This document shows, one piece after another, positions 8,719 to 17,574 of a stretch of 64,000 nucleotides of DNA (the stretch's first letter is position 1; each line of letters begins with the position of its first letter). The notes beneath the pieces were generated by a model. It made no database searches and was not told the origin of the DNA. It was given only the letters and a program-made list of their open reading frames with translations. The position numbers and the translations under genes were made by a program. The stretch is taken from positions 1,460,001-1,524,000 of the forward strand of contig NZ_CP058986.1 of NCBI RefSeq assembly GCF_019278525.1. The letters are read 5' to 3'. This DNA comes from Polaribacter sp. HaHaR_3_91. GTDB taxonomy: Bacteria; Bacteroidota; Bacteroidia; Flavobacteriales; Flavobacteriaceae.

Positions 8719-10722
8719 TTATTTTTTATTTGCATTACTACTAATAAACATTTCGTTTTTTTCTTCGGAAATAATAGCTAAAAGCCTTTCGTAATGTTTG
8801 AGGACATCAGAAATTAGTTCATCTTTAGTAAAAAGACGTACGTCATATCCTTTTCTGTAATCACCAAAATAAGTTATAGGAAGGTACGAACAATCTTCTT
8901 CAAATCCTCCAAGGTTGTCTTCATCAATTAAGTATTGAGAAACTAATTTTGATTGATTTTTTACGCCATATACAAAATTATTAACGACATCATACTTAAT
9001 TTCAATTTCTACGCTTTTGGGTTTTTCGGAAAAATGAACAGTTGCTTCAATTCCATTATTTACAAATTCTTGGTGTAGTTCTTTAAAGGCAGGTTTAACC
9101 GTGTTTTCAATAAATTCATCAACAGATTTTTGGTCATCGTATGAAATAATTTGTTTTAAACGTTCTTTCCAAAATAAACCAGACCAAGGGGTTACTTGAA
9201 AATCACGTTTGTAATAATCATTATCTATAGCGAGTGCTTTTACAAGACTCACAACAAATAAAAGAATAATTATAGAAAACGGTAGTGCTGTAATAAGTGT
9301 CATGCTTTGTAAGGCTTCAAGCCCTCCAGCGTTTAATAAAAATAGGGCTAGAATAGCAAGTAGAATTCCCCATCCTGCAGTTTGCCATTTAGGAGAATTT
9401 TGTGAGTTCTTACTAGAGATACTATTCATTACAAACATACCTGAGTCTGCAGATGTTACAAAGAAAATAAGAATGATAGAAATAGCTAATAAACTAATTA
9501 CTTTAGTGAATGGTAGGTATTCTAAAAAATTAAACATCAAGGCATCAGGATTACTAGATAATTCACTAAGTAGTCCATTTGCGACATTAATATCAAACCA
9601 AATAGCGCTATTTCCGAATACAGACATCCAAATAAAATTGAATAATGTTGGTATGATTAATACTGCCGAAATAAATTCTCGTATAGTTCTTCCTTTTGAT
9701 ATTTTAGCAATAAAAAGTCCAACATAAGGAGACCAAGAAATCCACCACGCCCAGTAAAGTATGGTCCAATCGTAAAACCAAGGCAGTGTTTCTTCTTCAT
9801 AAATATGTGTATTAAATGTTAGTTTAAAAAAGTTATGAATGTAACTTCCCATTCCTTCGGTAAAACTGCTTATTATATAAACAGTTGGTCCAAGAAATAA
9901 AACAAATAATAATAAAATAACAACACTAATAATATTAATATTACTTAGTATTTTAACACCTTTATCTACGCCGGTTACAGCAGAAAAAATGGAAATAGAA
10001 ACCAATACACCTACTATTATAATTTGATAGATAAAACTACTCTCGGGTACTATATTTAGGGTTTCTAATCCAGAATTGATTTGAACAACACCAAAACCAA
10101 GTGTGGTTGTTATTCCAAAAAAGGTACTGCAAAGAGCGAATACATCAATTGCGTTTCCCCATTTTCCTTTAACCTTATCTTTTAGTATTGGGTATAAACA
10201 GCTTCGTAATGAAAGTGGAAGTTTGTATCGGTATGCAAAGTAGGATAATGATAGTCCTACAGTACCATAAATAGCCCAAGCATGAATTCCCCAATGGAAA
10301 AAAGTATATAATTGAGCATTTTTTGCAGGACTAATGGTACTGTTGCCCATTAATACTTCATTGGAGTAATGTTGCATAGGTTCTGCTACACTAAAATACA
10401 TCAACCCAATTCCCATACCAGCGGAAAATAGCATTGAAACCCATGAAAAGAAAGAATAGTCTGGCTTGCTATCGTTACTTCCTAGCTTAATATTTCCGTA
10501 CTTACTAAACATTAAATAAACCAAGAAAATAACAAATATTGTAACACACCAAACGTATACCCAATTAAAGTTAACAAATATGAAGTTTTTAACCTTATTC
10601 AGGAGGGTTTCTGTAAATTCAGGAAAAATAGCAGAAATTAGACAAATGGAGATTATAAAAATTAGACTAGGTATAGTTACGCCTTTATCTAAAGTGGTTT
10701 TGGTTCTAAAAGAATTACTCAT
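8719..10722 (-). CDS. BCCT family transporter (betaine/choline/carnitine type)
   Basis: BCCT carriers import quaternary ammonium osmolytes such as glycine betaine or choline, coupled to sodium or proton. The 667-residue protein has about twelve membrane segments (roughly residues 15-495). It carries the family signature around residues 310-350 (WTILYWAWWISWSPYVG followed by FIAKISKGRTIREF) and the glycine-rich FSAGMGIGLMYFSVAEP near residue 100. After the last membrane segment comes a hydrophilic tail of about 150 residues, longer than in minimal carriers; such tails act as osmosensors in some relatives, which is only a possibility here. The gene stands alone, flanked by long spacers. Substrate cannot be assigned, but an osmolyte role fits a marine organism. 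Confidence 0.93.
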   Translation of the reverse strand: MSNSFRTKTTLDKGVTIPSLIFIISICLISAIFPEFTETLLNKVKNFIFVNFNWVYVWCVTIFVIFLVYLMFSKYGNIKLGSNDSKPDYSFFSWVSMLFSAGMGIGLMYFSVAEPMQHYSNEVLMGNSTISPAKNAQLYTFFHWGIHAWAIYGTVGLSLSYFAYRYKLPLSLRSCLYPILKDKVKGKWGNAIDVFALCSTFFGITTTLGFGVVQINSGLETLNIVPESSFIYQIIIVGVLVSISIFSAVTGVDKGVKILSNINIISVVILLLFVLFLGPTVYIISSFTEGMGSYIHNFFKLTFNTHIYEEETLPWFYDWTILYWAWWISWSPYVGLFIAKISKGRTIREFISAVLIIPTLFNFIWMSVFGNSAIWFDINVANGLLSELSSNPDALMFNFLEYLPFTKVISLLAISIILIFFVTSADSGMFVMNSISSKNSQNSPKWQTAGWGILLAILALFLLNAGGLEALQSMTLITALPFSIIILLFVVSLVKALAIDNDYYKRDFQVTPWSGLFWKERLKQIISYDDQKSVDEFIENTVKPAFKELHQEFVNNGIEATVHFSEKPKSVEIEIKYDVVNNFVYGVKNQSKLVSQYLIDEDNLGGFEEDCSYLPITYFGDYRKGYDVRLFTKDELISDVLKHYERLLAIISEEKNEMFISSNANKK

Positions 10723-11237
10723 ATTGTAGTTTTCGTAAAATATTTAGGTTGATTAATTTAGTGTTCTATTTAATACTGTTTTCAAAAGGTAAAATTTAAT
10801 GTGCAGTGAAGATAAAGCTTAAAGACCAAGCTTATAAGAAAAAATAAAAGCAGAAAAACAGTTGCATCGACAAAATTACAATAAAAATAATCAATAGAAA
10901 GGATTTCGATAGCCAATGGCCTTTGTAGCTAATAAAGTGTAGTTAATTTTCTTAGCCTTAAACCTTTAATTTAATATGTATTCAGAACAAGTAGAAGATT
11001 CAATTTTATACTTTTTGAAGTACCTTTTTAAGAAAAAACCATGTATAATTGTATTCTTAGTAAATAGAGGGTAGGAACTTAATAGATTTTATATGTCTGT
11101 TGAGTATCAATATTAATTATTCAGAAAATATAAATATATTTCATGAATAATATTCAGGGTTATCTTATAATGACATTTAAATGAAAATATTTTATAGTTT
11201 TAAATAGTAATTTTTATGATGCTACTACGTTATAAAG
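10723..11237. other. Gene-free spacer between BCCT gene and porQ
   Basis: About 515 bp between divergently transcribed genes; no supported frame on either strand. It holds the second copy of the TGAATAATATTCA segment (11144-11193) and, at its right edge, the porQ promoter element. Confidence 0.6.
11144..11193 (+). repeat. Shared 50-bp segment with TGAATAATATTCA, copy 2
   Basis: Identical 13-mer to 8099 and similar for the next roughly 35 bases. The palindrome lies about 95 bp upstream of the porQ promoter element. Confidence 0.4.
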
Positions 11238-11245
11238 TATATTTG
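11238..11245 (+). promoter_or_regulatory. -7 promoter element for porQ-cmk
   Basis: TATATTTG matches the TAnnTTTG consensus, 22 bp before the porQ ATG. Start of transcription is expected near 11250-11252, giving a leader of about 16-18 nt. Confidence 0.5.
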
Positions 11246-11267
11246 TAAATTGAAACTAAATTAGTTA

Positions 11268-12290
11268 ATGATAAAATTATTTTTTATTTCTATTTTATTT
11301 TTTTCTATCTCCTTAACTGCTCAAGTTGGAGGAGGAGAAGTGTATCAGTTTTTAAATATTTCTACTTCTGCGAGACAAGTAGCTTTAGGTGGTGAGGTTT
11401 TAACGCTTTTAGATGATGTAAACCAGCCAATTTGGAATCCTTCTGTGATAAGTGTTGAAATTGATAATAAATTATCTGCAAATTACACGAGTTACTTAGC
11501 CGGTATAAACATTGGTTCTTTAGCATTTGCAAAAACGATTTCTAGAAGGTTTGGAACGATACATGGAAGTATTAAATATATAGATTATGGTTCTTTAATA
11601 GGAGCTGATGAGGAAGGAAATGAAACAGGTAATTTTAATGCAAGTGATATTGCCGTTTCAGCTGGGTATGCTCTAAATATACCAAGATCAAATTTTTTTA
11701 TTGGAGCCAACATAAGGTTTATCAACTCTAATATTGATAGTTATAGCTCTGTTGGTGTTTCTGCAGATTTAGCAATTTTATATAATAGCCCTTATAAACC
11801 ATATACATTTACTTTAGTTGCCAGAAATATTGGTACTCAAATACAAACATATAATGGTGTAAAAGAAAAAATGCCCTTTAAAGTAGCTTTAGGAGGTTCT
11901 TATAAATTAGAACACGTACCTTTAAAATGGTATGCGACTATAGATAATTTACAAAAATGGGATATCTCTGTAGCTAATCCGTCTGATCAAACAACCGATT
12001 TAGAAGGTAATATTACTAATGAAGACGTAGGTTTTTTAGGAAATACTTTTAGACATTTTGTTATAGGTGGTGAATTGTTTCCAGAGAGTTTGATTAATCT
12101 AAGATTGGGTTATAATTTTAGAAGAGCAGCTGAATTAAAATTACAAAACGCTAGAACTTTTAGTGGTTTCTCTTATGGATTTGGAATTCAAATGAACAGA
12201 TTAAAGTTCAATTATGCGTATTCTAAATTTCATTCTGCAGCAAATGCAAGTACTTTTAGTTTATTAATAGATTTAGATAGTAGAAGGTAA
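11268..12290 (+). CDS. porQ: Type IX secretion system protein PorQ
   Basis: PorQ is an outer-membrane beta-barrel protein of the type IX secretion system that carries C-terminally tagged proteins to the surface in Bacteroidota; it works with PorU/V/Z in processing and attaching cargo. The 340-residue protein has a signal peptide (1 to about 18, ending SLTAQ). It then shows the family start GGGEVYQFLNISTSARQVALGG and a barrel-like alternating pattern ending in FSLLIDLD. Pairing with cmk, whose ATG lies 1 bp after this stop, is to my knowledge a common Bacteroidota arrangement and supports the call. No other T9SS gene is in the window, as expected since they are scattered in flavobacteria. Confidence 0.9.
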   Translation: MIKLFFISILFFSISLTAQVGGGEVYQFLNISTSARQVALGGEVLTLLDDVNQPIWNPSVISVEIDNKLSANYTSYLAGINIGSLAFAKTISRRFGTIHGSIKYIDYGSLIGADEEGNETGNFNASDIAVSAGYALNIPRSNFFIGANIRFINSNIDSYSSVGVSADLAILYNSPYKPYTFTLVARNIGTQIQTYNGVKEKMPFKVALGGSYKLEHVPLKWYATIDNLQKWDISVANPSDQTTDLEGNITNEDVGFLGNTFRHFVIGGELFPESLINLRLGYNFRRAAELKLQNARTFSGFSYGFGIQMNRLKFNYAYSKFHSAANASTFSLLIDLDSRR

Positions 12291-12291
12291 T

Positions 12292-12984
12292 ATGAATAAA
12301 AAAATTATAATAGCTATTGATGGTTTTTCATCAACAGGAAAAAGTACCATTGCTAAATTAGTAGCAAAAAAGTACAATTATATTTATGTAGATACAGGTG
12401 CAATGTATAGAGCAGTTACCTTATTTGCTATGAACAATAATTTTGTGAGTAAAACTCATTTAGATGAGAAAGGACTTATTTTAAATTTAAAACATATTTC
12501 TCTTACATTTAAATTCAATGAAGATTTAGGTTTTGCTGAAATGTTTTTAAACGCTAATAATGTAGAAAAAGAGATTAGAACTTTAGCAGTCTCTCAATTA
12601 GTTAGTAAAGTTGCAGCGATTTCTGAAGTAAGAAAAAAGTTAGTAGCAGAACAGCAACTAATGGGAAAAAACAGCGGTATTGTTATGGACGGTAGAGATA
12701 TTGGTACAGTTGTTTTTCCGGATGCCGAATTAAAGTTATTTATGACCGCTTCTGCAGATAAGAGAGCTAATAGACGCTATAAAGAATTGATTGATAGAGG
12801 TGATAAAGTAGATTTTAAAGACATACTTTTTAATGTAGAAGAAAGAGATAGAATAGATTCTACCAGAAAAGATTCTCCTTTAATGAAAGCAAAAGACGCT
12901 ATTGAGTTTGATAATTCTGATATGGGAATTAACGAACAGTTTGATCGTATTTGTTCTATAGTAGATAGAAGAATCGAGGATTAG
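12292..12984 (+). CDS. cmk: (d)CMP kinase (cytidylate kinase)
   Basis: Cytidylate kinase phosphorylates CMP and dCMP with ATP in pyrimidine nucleotide recycling and supply. The 230-residue length is normal. Seen in the sequence: the P-loop GFSSTGKST at residues 11-19, YVDTGAMYRAVT shortly after (substrate-binding region), VMDGRDIGTVVFPDA near residue 130, and the lid region with R-rich ANRRYKEL and ERDRIDSTRKDSPL. It starts 1 bp after porQ and is almost certainly translated from the same mRNA. Its 3' end faces queE across a spacer holding an interspersed repeat. Confidence 0.97.
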   Translation: MNKKIIIAIDGFSSTGKSTIAKLVAKKYNYIYVDTGAMYRAVTLFAMNNNFVSKTHLDEKGLILNLKHISLTFKFNEDLGFAEMFLNANNVEKEIRTLAVSQLVSKVAAISEVRKKLVAEQQLMGKNSGIVMDGRDIGTVVFPDAELKLFMTASADKRANRRYKELIDRGDKVDFKDILFNVEERDRIDSTRKDSPLMKAKDAIEFDNSDMGINEQFDRICSIVDRRIED

Positions 12985-13005
12985 TTTAAAGCTTACAAAT
13001 AGTCT

Positions 13006-13168
13006 AGGCCCCCTGATTGAAGCATATGTTTGAATTCTTTTTAACTGTCAGTTAGATTGAATTTCTAAAGAATGAACAAATTGTGTAGAGAACTAGCAAC
13101 AAAAAAAGCGAGTGTCTTTCGACTACGCTTAAGATAAACTCCTCGCAGGAAGCAGTTCCTAATAAAAG
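13006..13168 (+). repeat. Interspersed structured repeat, copy A (with insertion)
   Basis: Recognisable blocks in order: CCCTGATTGAAGCA, TGTTTGA.TTCTTTTTA, CAGTTAGATTGAATTTC, AAGAATGAACAAA, GTAGAGAAC, CAAAAAAAGCGAGTG, then GCAGGAAGCAG..CTAATAAAA. Against copy B it carries an extra piece (about 13116-13141) containing TTTCGACTACGCTTAAGATA, which resembles half of the hairpin at 55449-55506. It fills the spacer between convergent cmk and queE. Confidence 0.75.
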
Positions 13169-13172
13169 TATA

Positions 13173-13206
13173 AAATACCTGAATATTATGGAATATTCAG
13201 GTATTT
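13173..13206 (-). terminator. Terminator overlapping the queE stop codon
   Basis: A perfect 15-bp stem (13173-13187 with 13192-13206, loop ATGG). One arm lies in the last codons of queE and the stop codon itself is in the stem-loop. On the minus strand it is followed by T-rich sequence. It may also stop readthrough from cmk on the other strand. Confidence 0.7.
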
Positions 13207-13821
13207 ATGTGTTTGTAAAGAAATTTTCCACTTTGGATTTTTCATAACATAATCTACAATTTCTGCAGTCATCTTTTCTTTTTTACTCCATTCTGGCTGT
13301 AAATAAAGTTGACATTTAGCACCAACCTTAGCGGCTTCTTGCTCAGCAAAATCAAAATCAGATTTGTTATGAATAATCATTTTTAATTCATCTGCTTCAG
13401 GATAACATTCGGCTAAAGGCATTTTTGTTTTCTTAGGCGAAAGGCAAAACCAATTCCATTTTCCCGAAAAAGAATACGCTCCAGAAGTTTCTATATGCGT
13501 TCTAATATTGTTTTTCTGAAGGTTTTCTGTAATATAATCCATAGACCACATTAAAGGCTCACCACCAGTTATAACAACGGTATTCGCATATTTTTTAACG
13601 TTGTCTACAATAGTATCTGCTAAAGTAGGTGGGTGCAATTCTGCGTTCCAACTTTCTTTAACATCACACCAATGGCAACCCACATCGCAACCACCAACTC
13701 TAATAAAATAAGCGGCAGTACCTGTATGAGCACCTTCTCCTTGTATGGTATAGAACTCTTCCATTAACGGAAGCATTATTCCTTTATCTACTAAATCTTT
13801 TGTATTTTTATCCATCTTCAT
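13186..13821 (-). CDS. queE: 7-carboxy-7-deazaguanine synthase
   Basis: QueE is a radical SAM enzyme that contracts the ring of 6-carboxytetrahydropterin to CDG in the preQ0/queuosine tRNA-modification pathway. The 211-residue protein has EEFYTIQGEGAHTGTAAYFIR and then the family cysteine motif CX3CX2C (Cys45, Cys49, Cys52 in GGCDVGCHWCD), and later VVITGGEPL. The first ATG (13821) is used; a second, two codons in, is possible. The gene is alone and divergent from rpsA; the other queuosine genes (queC, queD, queF) are not in the window. A promoter element TACCTTTG lies 30 bp upstream. Confidence 0.95.
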   Translation of the reverse strand: MKMDKNTKDLVDKGIMLPLMEEFYTIQGEGAHTGTAAYFIRVGGCDVGCHWCDVKESWNAELHPPTLADTIVDNVKKYANTVVITGGEPLMWSMDYITENLQKNNIRTHIETSGAYSFSGKWNWFCLSPKKTKMPLAECYPEADELKMIIHNKSDFDFAEQEAAKVGAKCQLYLQPEWSKKEKMTAEIVDYVMKNPKWKISLQTHKYLNIP

Positions 13822-13850
13822 TAAAATCTACCTAAAAGGTTTTAAGGGTG

Positions 13851-13877
13851 CAAAGGTAGTTTTTTGTATATCAACAA
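13851..13877 (-). promoter_or_regulatory. queE promoter (-33 TTG, -7 TACCTTTG)
   Basis: On the minus strand TTGTTG (13877-13872) precedes TACCTTTG (13858-13851) with 13-16 nt between, slightly short of the usual Bacteroidota spacing. Transcription would start near 13845, leaving a leader of about 24 nt. Confidence 0.45.
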
Positions 13878-13928
13878 TAAAAGGAATAATAAATTAATTG
13901 TAAAGTGTTATAAATCAAAACATTTTTG

Positions 13929-13936
13929 TAAATTTG
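13929..13936 (+). promoter_or_regulatory. rpsA -7 promoter element
   Basis: TAAATTTG followed by CACTCC fits the TAnnTTTG consensus. A TTG at 13898 is further upstream than usual. The predicted leader is about 115 nt, long for this genome; S1 genes are commonly regulated by their own leader, but I see no specific structure to name. Confidence 0.45.
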
Positions 13937-14057
13937 CACTCCTTTTTACGAGAACAGATTTATAAAAGGAATATTTAAAACAATTTATAAAAACAACTCT
14001 TTGCGTTTATATCGTTAAAATCTGATAAACAATAAGATACAAAATTATTATTCAGAA

Positions 14058-15869
14058 ATGTCTGAAGAAACAAAAAACACTGAAGAGCAGGTAGCTGCTA
14101 CTGAAGTACAAGCAACAGCAACTCCAGCTGTAGATCCAACACAATTTTTAGCTGATTTTAACTGGCACAAATACGAACAAGGTATTGAAGCTGTTGATGA
14201 AGAAAAATTACAAGCATTTGAAAAAGCGTTAGAAGGAACTGTAGGTTTTGTAAACGAGCGTGACGTAATTGAAGGAACTGTAATCAGAATTACTGATAGA
14301 GATGCAATCATCGATATCAACTCTAAATCTGAAGGAGTTATTTCTTTAAACGAATTTCGTTACAACCAAGGTTTAAAAGAAGGAGATACTGTAGAAGTAT
14401 TAGTTGACAAAAGAGAAGATTCTTCTGGTCAATTAGTATTATCTCACAAAAAAGCAAGAGTAATTAAAGCATGGGAACGTGTTAACAATGCTCATGAAAC
14501 TGGTGAAGTAGTTAACGGTTTCGTTAAATGTAGAACTAGAGGTGGTATGATTGTAGATGTTTTCGGAATCGAAGCATTCTTACCAGGATCTCAAATTGAC
14601 GTTAAGCCAATTAGAGATTACGATCAGTATGTTGAGAAAACAATGGAATTTAAAGTTGTTAAAATCAACCACGAATTTAAAAACGTTGTTGTATCTCATA
14701 AAGCTCTTATTGAAGCTGATATTGAATTACAGAAAAAAGAAATTATTGGTCAATTAGAAAAAGGACAAGTATTAGAAGGTATTGTTAAAAATATTACTTC
14801 TTATGGTGTCTTTGTTGATTTAGGTGGTGTAGACGGATTAGTACATATTACTGATTTATCTTGGTCTAGAATCAATCATCCAAATGAGGTTGTTGAATTA
14901 GATCAAAAATTAAACGTTGTAATTTTAGACTTTGATGATAACAAATCTAGAATTCAATTAGGATTAAAACAATTATCTGCTCATCCTTGGGAAGCTTTAA
15001 ACAACGAATTAAAAGTTGGTGATAAAGTAAATGGTGAAGTTGTTGTTTTAGCTGATTATGGTGCGTTTGTAGAAGTAGAACAAGGAGTAGAAGGGTTAAT
15101 TCACGTTTCTGAAATGTCTTGGTCAACTCACTTACGTTCTGCACAAGATTTCGTAAAAGTTGGAGATAAAGTTGAAGCTCAAATTTTAACTTTAGACCGT
15201 GAAGACCGTAAAATGTCTTTAGGTATCAAACAATTACATCCAGATCCTTGGACAGATATTACTACTAAATATCCTGTAGGTTCTACACACACTGGTACAG
15301 TTCGTAACTATACTAACTTTGGTGTATTCGTTGAACTAGAAGAAGGTATTGATGGTTTAGTTTATATCTCAGACTTATCTTGGACTAAGAAAGTGAAGCA
15401 TCCTTCAGATTTTGTAACTGTTGGTGATAAACTAGAAGTACAAGTATTAGAATTAGATGTAGAGAACAGAAAGTTAAACTTAGGTCATAAGCAAACACAA
15501 GATAACCCTTGGGATGCACATGAAGCTACGTATGCAATCGGTTCTAAACATGAAGGAACAATCAAAGAAAAGAATGATAAAGGAGCAGTTGTAATTTTCG
15601 CTGATGGCGTAGAAGGATTTGCACCTACAAGATTCTTAGAAAAAGAAGATGGTTCTAAATTAGAAAAAGGAGACAAAATCGAATTTGTAGTTTTAGAATT
15701 CTCTAAAGAATACAGAAGAGTTGTTGTTTCTCATACATCTTTATTTAAAGAGCAAGAGAAAAGAAATGTGAAAGTTGCCGTTAAGAAAGCAGCAGAAGCA
15801 GAAAAAACTACCTTAGGAGATATTGGTGGTCTTGCAGCATTAAAGAAAAAAATGGAAGAAGGTAAATAA
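14058..15869 (+). CDS. rpsA: 30S ribosomal protein S1
   Basis: S1 binds mRNA and helps deliver it to the small subunit; in Bacteroidota it matters because most mRNAs lack a Shine-Dalgarno sequence. The 603-residue protein has six S1 RNA-binding repeats starting near residues 72, 152, 237, 320, 407 and 494. Repeats 3-5 show the strong pattern G.V..(I/V)..YG(V/A)FV.(L/V)..GV(D/E)GL(V/I)(H/Y)(I/V)S. The N terminus is an acidic, Ala/Thr-rich extension and the C terminus is short and Lys-rich. Codon use is biased to frequent codons, consistent with high expression. It has its own promoter and a strong terminator, so it is probably monocistronic. Confidence 0.97.
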   Translation: MSEETKNTEEQVAATEVQATATPAVDPTQFLADFNWHKYEQGIEAVDEEKLQAFEKALEGTVGFVNERDVIEGTVIRITDRDAIIDINSKSEGVISLNEFRYNQGLKEGDTVEVLVDKREDSSGQLVLSHKKARVIKAWERVNNAHETGEVVNGFVKCRTRGGMIVDVFGIEAFLPGSQIDVKPIRDYDQYVEKTMEFKVVKINHEFKNVVVSHKALIEADIELQKKEIIGQLEKGQVLEGIVKNITSYGVFVDLGGVDGLVHITDLSWSRINHPNEVVELDQKLNVVILDFDDNKSRIQLGLKQLSAHPWEALNNELKVGDKVNGEVVVLADYGAFVEVEQGVEGLIHVSEMSWSTHLRSAQDFVKVGDKVEAQILTLDREDRKMSLGIKQLHPDPWTDITTKYPVGSTHTGTVRNYTNFGVFVELEEGIDGLVYISDLSWTKKVKHPSDFVTVGDKLEVQVLELDVENRKLNLGHKQTQDNPWDAHEATYAIGSKHEGTIKEKNDKGAVVIFADGVEGFAPTRFLEKEDGSKLEKGDKIEFVVLEFSKEYRRVVVSHTSLFKEQEKRNVKVAVKKAAEAEKTTLGDIGGLAALKKKMEEGK

Positions 15870-15893
15870 TCATTTACATTTCTAATATATTTT

Positions 15894-15925
15894 AAAAGTC
15901 GATACAATTTGTATCGGCTTTTTTT
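15894..15925 (+). terminator. rpsA terminator
   Basis: AAAGTCGATACA pairs with TGTATCGGCTTT (one G-U pair) around a 3-nt loop, followed by a seven-T run. It lies 25 bp after the stop codon. Confidence 0.9.
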
Positions 15926-15981
15926 GTGCTTTAGATTTTTAGTATTTAAAAATTTTAATTTTTGAATACTGAAAACTTTTT

Positions 15982-16073
15982 TTAGGGGCGTTCCTAAAAA
16001 GGTCGGGCTTTCCACACTCGCTTTTTTTAAGAAAAATAAAAAAGAGCTCAAACAAATACTTCAATCCCTAACG
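15982..16073 (-). repeat. Interspersed structured repeat, copy D (CCCGACC subtype)
   Basis: Read on the minus strand: TTAGGGATTGAAGTATTTG, then TTTGAGCTCTTTTTTATTTT, AAAAAAAGCGAGTG, GGAAAGCCCGACC, a short A/T stem and GGAACGCCCC. The first two blocks match copies A-C; the tail differs (GCCCGACC...GGAACGCCC instead of GCAGGAAATAGCTTC) and matches copy E. It sits between the rpsA terminator and the glmM promoter. Confidence 0.65.
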
Positions 16074-16143
16074 CACATTTTTGCTAACAAATAGCTTACA
16101 TAAAATTTACAGCTCACTAATTTATTTAATCATTTAATAGAAT

Positions 16144-16151
16144 TATATTTG
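16144..16151 (+). promoter_or_regulatory. glmM -7 promoter element
   Basis: TATATTTG fits TAnnTTTG and lies 27 bp before the chosen glmM ATG. The longer frame opening at 16149 would begin inside this element, which supports the downstream start. Confidence 0.5.
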
Positions 16152-16178
16152 TTCCGCTTAAAAAGACAAGTATATATT

Positions 16179-17570
16179 ATGACATTAATAAAATCAATTT
16201 CAGGAATTAGAGGAACCATTGGCGGAAAAACGGCTGATAATTTAACCCCAATAGACGCTGTAAAGTTTGCCTCTGCATACGGAGCTTTTATTAAAGCAAG
16301 AAATGCAGATAAGAAAAAAATTAAAGTAGTAGTTGGTAGAGATGCTCGTATTTCTGGTAAAATGATTTCTAGTTTAGTTGCTAATACTCTAGTTGGTTTA
16401 GGAATAGATGTAATCGATTTAGGTTTATCTACAACACCAACTGTAGAAGTTGCTGTACCTTTAGAGAAAGCAGATGGAGGAATCATCTTAACCGCTTCTC
16501 ACAACCCAAAGCAATGGAATGCTTTAAAACTTTTAAATGAAAAAGGAGAATTTTTAAATGGAGAAGAAGGAGAGCAGATTTTAGCTTTAGCAGAAAGTGA
16601 AGACTTTTCATTTGCAGAAGTAGATGATTTAGGTTCTTATAAAAAGAATAAAAAATACTTAAAAAAGCATATTAAAGAAGTTTTAAATCTTGACTTAGTA
16701 GATGTAAAAGCCATTAAAAAAGCAAAATTTAAAGTAGTTGTAGATGGAGTAAATTCTACAGGAGGAATTTTTATTCCTGCTTTATTAAAAAAATTAGGTG
16801 TTAAATGTGTAGAGTTATATTGTACACCAAATGGTGAGTTTCCTCACAATCCAGAACCTTTAAAAGAACACTTAACAGATATTTCTGAATTGGTGGTTAA
16901 AGAAAAAGCAGATTTCGGAATTGTAGTAGATCCAGATGTAGATCGTTTGGCTTTAATTTCTGAAGACGGTTCTATGTTTGGCGAAGAGTATACATTAGTT
17001 GCTTGTGCAGATTACGTTTTAGGAAAATTAGGTGGCGGAAACACCGTTTCTAACTTATCTTCTTCTAGAGCATTAAGAGATGTAACAGAAAAGCATGGTG
17101 GAACGTATACAGCTTCAGCAGTTGGAGAAGTAAATGTGGTTATCAAAATGAAAGAAACCAATACAGTAATTGGTGGAGAAGGAAACGGAGGAATTATTTA
17201 CCCTGCTTCTCATTATGGTAGAGATTCTCTAGTTGGTGTCGCTTTGTTTTTATCTCATTTAGCAAATAAAAAAATATCTTGTAAAGAATTAAGAGATTCG
17301 TATCCAAGTTATTTTATGAGTAAAAATAAAATTCAGTTAACACCAGAAATAGATGTTGACAAAATTTTAGAAACCATGGCGTCTACCTATTCTAACGAAG
17401 ATGTAAATACTATAGATGGTGTAAAAATTGATTTTGCAGACGAGTGGATTCACTTAAGAAAATCGAATACAGAGCCAATTATTAGAATCTATACAGAAGC
17501 AAAATCACAGCAAGCTGCAGATGATTTAGCCGTAAGATTTATCAATGAAATTAAAGCAATAATAGCATAG
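16179..17570 (+). CDS. glmM: Phosphoglucosamine mutase
   Basis: GlmM interconverts glucosamine-6-phosphate and glucosamine-1-phosphate on the way to UDP-GlcNAc for peptidoglycan and lipid A. The 463-residue protein starts MTLIKSISGIRGTIGG. The frame extends 10 codons further upstream (to 16149), but the family start and the promoter position favour 16179. Seen: the phosphoserine loop TASHNP with Ser107, the metal-binding loop DPDVDR, the sugar-specificity loop GGEGNGG, and the phosphate-binding RKSNTEPIIRIYTE near the C terminus. A related phosphomannomutase cannot be fully ruled out, but the spacing and start fit Bacteroidota GlmM. Confidence 0.92.
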   Translation: MTLIKSISGIRGTIGGKTADNLTPIDAVKFASAYGAFIKARNADKKKIKVVVGRDARISGKMISSLVANTLVGLGIDVIDLGLSTTPTVEVAVPLEKADGGIILTASHNPKQWNALKLLNEKGEFLNGEEGEQILALAESEDFSFAEVDDLGSYKKNKKYLKKHIKEVLNLDLVDVKAIKKAKFKVVVDGVNSTGGIFIPALLKKLGVKCVELYCTPNGEFPHNPEPLKEHLTDISELVVKEKADFGIVVDPDVDRLALISEDGSMFGEEYTLVACADYVLGKLGGGNTVSNLSSSRALRDVTEKHGGTYTASAVGEVNVVIKMKETNTVIGGEGNGGIIYPASHYGRDSLVGVALFLSHLANKKISCKELRDSYPSYFMSKNKIQLTPEIDVDKILETMASTYSNEDVNTIDGVKIDFADEWIHLRKSNTEPIIRIYTEAKSQQAADDLAVRFINEIKAIIA

Positions 17571-17574
17571 TATT

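Noticed and set aside
9302..9727. 141-codon frame on the plus strand
   Set aside because: Antisense to the BCCT gene, whose family motifs cover the same bases; a shadow of that reading frame.
13006..13168. Considered as a CRISPR unit or tRNA-like gene
   Set aside because: No regularly spaced direct repeats and no cloverleaf or CCA end; it belongs to the interspersed repeat family.
16149..16178. Ten-codon extension of glmM
   Set aside because: Overlaps the -7 element; the family start MTLIKSISGIRG is at 16179.
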